Notes under the pieces: model-generated
The model's input: only the letters and a program-made list of their open reading frames with translations
The model's database searches: none
Told to the model about the DNA's origin: nothing
Position numbers and translations under genes: made by a program
Shown: piece by piece, positions 47,201-56,200 of the stretch
Layout of the letters: every line of letters starts with the position of its first letter
Position numbering within the stretch: the stretch's first letter is position 1
Origin: Saturnia japonica
Taxonomy: Eukaryota; Arthropoda; Insecta; Lepidoptera; Saturniidae
Reading direction: 5' to 3'
Assembly (NCBI GenBank): GCA_033032175.1
Contig: CM065308.1
Span: 19,091,590 to 19,155,589, forward strand
Length of the DNA stretch: 64,000 nucleotides

Positions 47201-50200
47201 TTTTTGATCATAGACTATTTTCTGTTTGAAATTTACATTATTTATAAACAATGAGTATTATCTACATCACTTGCTGTCACGTCTCGTTGAGTGACAATGT
47301 CAATATTTTGGGGGGTGGGGGGTCTAAGTTCGGGTTAGGATTCGCAGTATTAATTTATTTAATTTAATATATTAGTAACATATATTATAGATAAATTTTA
47401 GCTTTCTGCACTCCTTCTCCACCTAAACTTTAACCATGCCAAATCTAACAGGCTTCCGTGCAAGCAATACCCATAAAAAGGGGTAGAAAGCTTTTGCTTA
47501 ACGTATTAATACATAGATTTTTCAGTTGAAAGTAGAATGTTTACGAAGTTCAGATTCGAACAAAGTCGAAACACATTACAATATATATTTTGACTATGAT
47601 AAAATCAGTTTGGCTCATGTTGCATTATTTTTTACCGTATATGAAGCCTTTGCATCTACTTAGATGAGTGAGAGAAACCTCACAGAGAAACATGGAAAAT
47701 TATAATGAATTTATGTTAAGTGATATAACTGTAGATATAGTACGTGAACTGACCTAAATATTAACGTCAGCTTTCTGTGGTGTATTTTATGCAAATGGCG
47801 GATAGGAAATCTGGTATTTAAACTGTCATAAACTGATAATGTTATCGGCCACTATTATTGATTTTATTTGAAAAAAAGTGCACAGCCGTTACCTTCATTT
47901 TACGTCCACTTTAAATATTAAAAATACCAACCTATGTACATATTTCACTAACTATTCAATTGCAATCACTGTAACGCATAATTGTCTGAAATTCTTAATA
48001 AAAATTTATTTGTAAACCTATATATTCTATAAATACCACTAGAAAATGTATTACCAAATAATAATATTTTAGTGAAGTGTTATGAATTCACTGATTGATT
48101 ATCTGTCACTGATTTATTTGAAATAATATGCGAGTGAAACTGCGAGGCATAGCTAGTAATTTATATAGTATTGTCACAGGTATTGCTGAACTTTTTCAAG
48201 TAAAAAATAAGTAACTTTCATTGGTTTTATCGCTCCAAGGTAAATTAAATTTCAAATCTCGGGTACAAATTTCTTACTTACCGTGGCTTTCTCGGATCGT
48301 AAATAACTTCAATAGGGATACTTAACTCGATATATTCCTGGCGAAACAACACAAGAAAATAAACCTCATTTAACTTTTCTGAAACGTGATTACAAGTGCT
48401 TCTCCCGTTGACAGTTGTAACGAACCGAAAGAAATAAGAATCCTTTCATTGAGTCTCGGAAGTTTTTTTCATGTACAGGGAACAATAAACACGGAAATTG
48501 AAGGTGAGTAATGTTTCGAAATAGAGAATTCTTAGAGGGTTTATCTTGGTTTGTAAACTTTGTCACATTCTTTTTTTTTTGTGTTCTCACTCTGCTAGGT
48601 TAATAAGTAAAAAACAAAATATTGGGAGAGAGAGAGGACCGAGATTTGATACGATTCACCTCTCTTCCCGGTATTGCGTCTCATGATAAAGTAATAATAT
48701 AGCACAAAGGTAAGTTTTTGACCAAATTGATTAATTCAGGCTTAGGCAATGGCTTAAAGAATTTTGTAATTTTTTCTTGTTTGGCAGTTTTTAAAAGCTA
48801 CTTCAATTCAGACTGATAATCAGCAGTGGCATTAGCAATTTGCCTCTTAAAAATAAGACTTCTTTCCATAGACTTATCAATTTTCATAAAGAAATCACAA
48901 GGCTCATTTGCTATTCATAAACCTTCACTAAGATTTTACAAATGAAATGTACGTTTCCCGTGCTTCTTGAAGCCTCTTCTTCAATGGGTTGTGAATTTGA
49001 CATTTCCTCCAAGTCGGTTTCAAATTGGGTCGCATTTTTTTAATCCGCGAAATAAGGAAGCGCGAATAAGGAGCTTTTACTGTATATATGTTCACAGTAA
49101 TTAAAGTCTGTTGAATGACTTAAGATTGGCCATAATGTGACTTGCAAGATTATCAAAAGACTTGATGGCTGATTCCTTGTTAAATAATTTTAAAAAAGTG
49201 AATGGAGAAACCCGTAGGATTTCGCAGAGAGTACTAAATGACCCAATCATTTTTAGTTAACGTGCAACGGGTAATAAGTAACAATAGCGTATTAACAAAG
49301 TGCTATAGTGACAATTTTAGGAAGTAGTATCTATACCAAAATGCACATAGCGATAAACCTACCAAAGTATGTAAGCGTGACAGGCGACTTGTGATGGATT
49401 CCGAATCTCTCGGTTGTCACCGTTCTCTTTGGATAGGTAGTATTGTGCTTAACAACAGACATAGTGAAGTAACTTTGCTGTGCTACCTACTTTCAAAAAA
49501 TAACATACTCAACCACTCATCAAATTCTTACTTAATTTGTACTGTCTGTATTTGAACCTGATATACAAAAAAATTTGTGGCGTTGTTTTAGAAAGTAAAC
49601 CTTATTTATCGGCTTTATTTTCTTGAGCCTTCAATCACAAGTTTCATTTATATAATTTTGATCTTAAATTATTAAAAAAATATTACGGAATAACAAGAAA
49701 ACCACGTCAAAGGATACATAGGAATAATTTAAAATTTCTTCGTAGACAAAATATTAAGCTCCTACTAAAAACTTAAGGTGTATCTTGTGTTTTGCAGAAT
49801 TGCAATCTTACTTAATAACGAGGCAATGCGGCCTACCGCGCGCCTGTTTCCTTCTGACGTACACTTGAATGACATCCACCAATTAACTATAATTGTTTTA
49901 TTTTAATTTAATTATAATATACGTATATTATTTTACTTTCTAGTATGTAGATAATAATTTCTTATGCAATGAAAATGGATATATATATATATAAGAAATT
50001 CGAATCTTTGTATCAATTTTTATTAAGTTACAAATAAGATATATTACATGAGATATATTTATCTGATAACATTTAGAAAGATGTTTACAATCCAGGAGTA
50101 GGCAACTTGCAAAGTATTATGTTAAAAATAATACACTTAAATTAATATATATTTTTTAATACAGCATTAAAAGTAATATAAAAATATTTTTAATTTAAAT

Positions 50201-53200
50201 AAAAAATATGCCTCCAAAACCCGGCATTATGGTTACGTGACCACGCGTGACGTCATCATTCAATAAACAAAAGTAAGGTTAGAGTTAAGTATTATGTGTA
50301 AAGCTGATTTTACTAGTGTTGGCAATTAAGAACGCAACCACATTTATAATAAGTTGGCAACATTTATTGTCTATTTTCTGTATTTTGACATATAAGCTTG
50401 TTAACCTTTGTGCTATCAATATATGCTCCTTTGCATTTTCATAGTTATCGTTCCTTTTATTTATTTATTTCCACCTATGTATCAACAACTAGAATTTCAG
50501 TTACGAAATTTATCAAAATTTTTCAACACCTATATAATTTTGAAGATTCTATTTCCATACTTAGTAACAACTTTAGAGTCACTTATCACAAGATAACCTC
50601 AATTTGAACGATGACGTCACGTTTTTTGATTTATGTTTTCAATCACGTGTTTCACAGACAAAAATGCAAGAAATGAACAAATCAAATAAATTAACAATAA
50701 TTTTAGATTTTTTTTTAATAGACCATTATATAAAATAATACACTTTTTTAAACATAAGTACTGTCAATTCGCCGTATGTCTATTTGATTGACAAATTTTT
50801 ATACATAGATATCTTAATAACTTTTGTATATATTCCATTATAGTTTTCATTTCTCTCGAGTTTTTAATGGACTCTTCTACTGTACTGTCCATTAGCGGTG
50901 CCATTAGGCCACGTGCCGGTTTTAAAACAGGCGCACAGTTTCATACCAACCGTAAACTAAATTAACATCATATCAACTCTACAAGTTTCACAGGCTAAAT
51001 GCCCAGGTGTGAATTTTCCAACGCTAGTTATTTCACAAACTTTGCTCGCGTTGTTTTCCTTTCGGCTTGTCTCATATTTATTTCAAGAAAGTGCGCTGTT
51101 TATTCCAATGAAGTGAAATGCTATTTCATTGTATTTTTTAAATAGTGATATCACAAATCCGAACTAAAAGTATAATCTTAGATATGTTATTTATTCTTCT
51201 TGATAAGTTTTTCTGAAAAATACATTGAACCTTCCAAAGGTGGAAGTGGAATAAGGTGGACAAAATCCCAATGTCGTGGGCTATCCGAAACATTATTTTT
51301 GTAGTTTTTCATTTTTGTTTTTTGTAAGTTGTTCTCAATATATAGTTTTCTGAATTATATTATAATTCTTAATTCAGTATTTTAAATCTTATGATAGAAA
51401 TAATTGGGACGTAAAATACACGGTAACAAATTACTACAAAAATAAATGTGGGAACATTATTTTCAAGATTCAATTTAGTGATTGTCAATTTACTTCCTGG
51501 GATTAAAAAATAACAGTTGGACGTCGCCTTTAAAGTCCCGCTAAATGCCGAATACCGCTACATACAATACATTTTTTAAATTTAGTCTGGTGTGACATAG
51601 CCAAATGCAAAATGACAGCAACATATAGGCATGTTCCAGTAGCTATATTATTCCCGCTCTAGGTTTAGCTGGTGACCTATATCGTCAGATAACATAGCTT
51701 ATGCATGAAATTAATTTTAGCTGTACTAATTTAAAAAACACTCTGGCCAAAGGCAAATTATGGTTTCTTGAAGTGCTTATCTTGGTGCCACCTCGTTGCC
51801 TCAAAAAATGTTAAAGACCGGCATAAGGTGGCGTGCGAGCTATTCTATATCTCGCTACTTTTTCTGAAGAATATATTCTAATTTTTAATGAGACTCAGAC
51901 AAATCATTTCGTCAGAAATTCTGACCGCTCGATCGAATTTAAACTTTTCCTCAAAATTTGTCTGCTGTAAGGTAAAAGTATTGCTGTGTTTCTTTCTAAA
52001 AGGTAGATATATTGTTGATAACTGTCACATGAGGCATTTAGTTCTCAGAGACCTTTTTGCTCAGAGGTCTTTTTGCCTATCAGTGACTCACAACGAATAA
52101 GACTGCAGTCTTATTTAACCTTCCCCTAATATATCCACACAATAAACTTAATGAAGAGCAAGTTTTATTTACGAAAGGGTATAATAATTATTAGGATGGA
52201 TGACGGTGATACCTGGAAGTGACTCCCTTTCTGTACATCTACTCAAAATTATATTATATGTAAATAGGTAATACAGATACCGAATTAAAAAAAATTAAAA
52301 AGTGCTGATCAAAAGTGCATCGAGTTTTTTCCCGGCTAGTGGTAGTGCATTGACGTTAATAAATATCTTAGGGTCTAAAATGTATAAAGATATATTTCAT
52401 TTTGATTTTTAAATGCATTATTAGTGAATTATATTTTGTTTAAATGAAAATACTATATTATTTTAATAACATTTCAAGAATGGACTACATTTCTGTACAC
52501 TACTTCTGTTACATTACAAAAAAAAAAGTTTGCAATTCACACGTGAAACCTTCACATCCATGTTTTTTTAATTCAGAAAATGATCAAATATACACTAATT
52601 TAAAGTTTATGAAAATGTATATACAAATACTCACAATCATTATTCACAATATCAATTTCAATTAAAGCACATTTGAAATATCCATGGTAACCTAACACAT
52701 TATCAATCAGTAACAGAATGTCATATGTGTTGTCTAAAAAGTTTTTGTTTCATGCCTTTTTAGTGAGGTAATAACATTCAATTGGAAATATCCTCGGTAA
52801 CCTAACACAATATCATTCAGTAACAGAATGTCATAAGAATTGTCTAAAAAGTTTTTGTTTCGTGCCTTTTTGTTAAAGTAATAAAATTCATTATTGCGTG
52901 GCAACAAACCTCTTTTGTACCATTTTACCATTGCCTAAAACTTTCCTATCTCATTTTCCCCCACGTTAAATTATATGAATTTATGTGTCTGTCTCCTTTT
53001 ATTGTCGCTTTTTCGTTTCATCAATTTTAAATCATAAACATGCTAAAGAAGTTTTCTCTTCAAAAAACTTTGGAAAATTTAATGGCCACAATGTAATATC
53101 TTGGCTTAGTAATACCAAGTAGCATTTATCATCGTTAGTGTTGTGACCTAGTTGCTTCTCAGCGTGAGGCGTCTGCCGCTGTGCCGCGGCCGGGCTAAAC

Positions 53201-56200
53201 GATGCGCGAAAGTGCTTTCTGAGCTATACCTTTTATGTTAAACACATTTAATTATATCTATACGTTGTGTCAGCAAAACTTACTGACATAGAAACGAGGA
53301 TTAATCGACAATTGTATTTCATAGAGCAATTATATTGAACAAATGCATAGTTTTGGTTTGTATATTTTCAACAATAAAACATTATTTAACCGGCTTCAGA
53401 AAAGACGGAAGTTACTCAACTCGAATGTACGTTTTTTATGGATGTTCAGCCATAACTTTTTTATTTATAAATCGATTTGGATGATTCTTTTTTTTTTGAT
53501 AGGTGATACCTCAAGGGTTGTCCCATTTTACTTTCATTGGCATTGGATCTTTAATTTCGAAGAAACACCAGAGAACATCTCAAATTCATTGGAGATGGCT
53601 TTCTTTTTGGTTAAAAATTGGCTTATCTAAATAACTACATATAATTATACTAACTAAATACACTTTTGTGGCTTGTTAAAATTTGTTTATTTGATTACTC
53701 TCCTCATTGGCCATGTTCGTTTATGTTTTTATTAATTTCAATTGGAGTAAGGTAACCACGCAAAAATGGCTGCCATTTTTTTAGAAAAAAAAAAACAGGT
53801 GGCTGCGAGTACGCGCTTTGGGAGATATATTATGTGATGAATATACATCGTGTGTTACCTTTACTCATAATAAAACAATAGGTTTACCGAGTAAACCGTC
53901 AAAAATTCGTTGTCATAATTTTTGCACACAATTTTTTAACACACCTGAAGAAAGAATCTTACTTGATGTTTGAATTTGTACTTTAAACATTTTTTACACA
54001 AATTCCTGTATCCACTACACTTTTGATTAGCACTTTTACTTTTTTTTTTAATGATTTTTTTAATAAGAATATAATCCAACAAAAATAATGATTCGAAGGG
54101 CTTGTAAAATTAAATGGAGGTAAAACGATGTACTGGCTGATTGATCTACAATTGGTTTTGGGTGGTCATTATCTAAATAGATACGAGTGCTCTGTAAATG
54201 AAATTTAAGAAAAAATAGTTGCTGGTGAGATCAGATATTATGGGGATCCGTTTAACATGATATAGTATTTGTTTATAATTTTACTAAGATACATTGTGGT
54301 TTAAAATAATCAGGTGATTAAAGGAGTGGAATAATTAGAAAATTGTTAGCTCAGGCTTAGTAGTAGTGTGACGATAGGAGTTTTTGGCGCGAACTTCATA
54401 TTTTTGTGTGTGTATGTTGTGGTTTTTATTATCGTTCATAAACTTATGTTTTAAGACCCTATAATATTGTTACATTGGTGGCATTTTACGTGATATAGTT
54501 TGGTCATTGTAAACAATTGAAGTGTAGTTTAAGAAGAGAGCCATCTTTTTTGATTATTTGCTTGAATAGTTAAGATTAGACAAATATTCTATCCACGTGA
54601 CATTGGTAAAATTGTATTGTCATTAACTAATATAAATAAGAAGGAGTATATGGGAATAATAAATATCATTAAACAAATATTGGATTTCAATTTTATTTGA
54701 TCGTGTTTTGTTTTCAAACTTTACTGAAACATTATTACCTTGTAAATTATAATAACTAAATATCTGTAAACTTATTACAAAATATTTGCTATTATTACTG
54801 AAGTCTGCCATGTAAAAAAAAATTTAATCGGTTATTTTGTACGGAACAAAAAAAAAACATTATTCAATATCTAAAACCTCATATTATTTCAGTCAGGAAA
54901 CTTAAAATGTAAAGAGGCACAGGTTAATATTAAGATAGAAACTTTGAAACTTGGAGATCTTTTAGAGCCCTAAGAGCCCTTGATGTCATTAAAAACACAA
55001 AAAAAACCTGCGAAGTACCATAGTTCAACGATCATAGTTAAACTGTAGTAGTACCTACCTACCTACCTACCTTTTTGAAGTGATAACTACTTATGGGAGA
55101 GTAAACCGCTTCGTAACGTAACGCGTTACGGCGCCATTAATAGTAGCATAGTTTCAGTTAACCACAACAACACCCTCGTAGCCTAACAGTGGTAACCGTG
55201 ACTGCTATGGCTGCGAAGTCTTAGGTTCAAATCCTCGCCGGATTATCTGTCTCTCTTTTGTTTGGTTTTTTTTTTATCTTTGATTAGTTTAAGTATCACT
55301 TATGTCAAGCGTCCCGAGATACACAATTTTATTTCAATGCTAAAGCTTATAGGTATAATAAAAAAAATATTGATAGCTTTTCAATAAATAAAAAATGTAG
55401 AATTAAATATTGTAACCCTTAAATTCGAGCAAAGGGAGGCGAAGCGCCGCTTGTTGAAGATTTCGGACCTTTTAAGAGGCTTCTCAGGCTCCTACCACTC
55501 AAGATTATTATCTAACGATCCATAAAACCTCTTTTGTGAAGGAGAAGCTTTATTGAAGCACTCATTTTGTAACTATACTACTTAACAATAACGGTTATAC
55601 CCTTTTTACCAAACCGAAAACATTTTCTGACGCTAAGCGATTTTTCGTAAATACGCTATCACGATACCTTCTTGTTGTGTTATGTTATAGTGCCTATTAT
55701 CTAAAATATAATTTGAAGGGATTTTTTTCTTTTAAGTTTAAAAGGAAAATGGCAAACATTGTTATATCCGAGCCACAATATTTTAATTCTTTACTAATGG
55801 TGCTACACAGCTCCGCATACATTTTATCACAAACATCTTAGCCGAAAGGTGTCCACTGGTACCTCAACAATCGCCATAATGAACAGTCCTACTTTGTTTA
55901 CATTAAGCGGGATCCCGCAATTTTTACCAGGTCGTCGCGTCGGTTCACATTGTGGCGGATTTGCCCACGCTGCGTATTCCGGTAGGGTAAGTTTGGGCTG
56001 AGTGAACGCCATAAGATATGTAAGGCTTTGGCAGAAAAGGGGGCGTTCAAGTATTATGTAACGCAATTTGGGGAAGGGGGCGGGGTTGTAAAACGTTACG
56101 ATGAGTTACAAGGGCGGGAAGGGGATTCGAACAACGCGTTACGTAACATTGCTTTTTTTATTATTTAAATAAATAACTAGGCAATTAAAATTTCCCAAGA

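Noticed and set aside
54623..54811. Short minus-strand frame near the diverged F1 copy
   Set aside because: Low-complexity AT-rich translation without motif.
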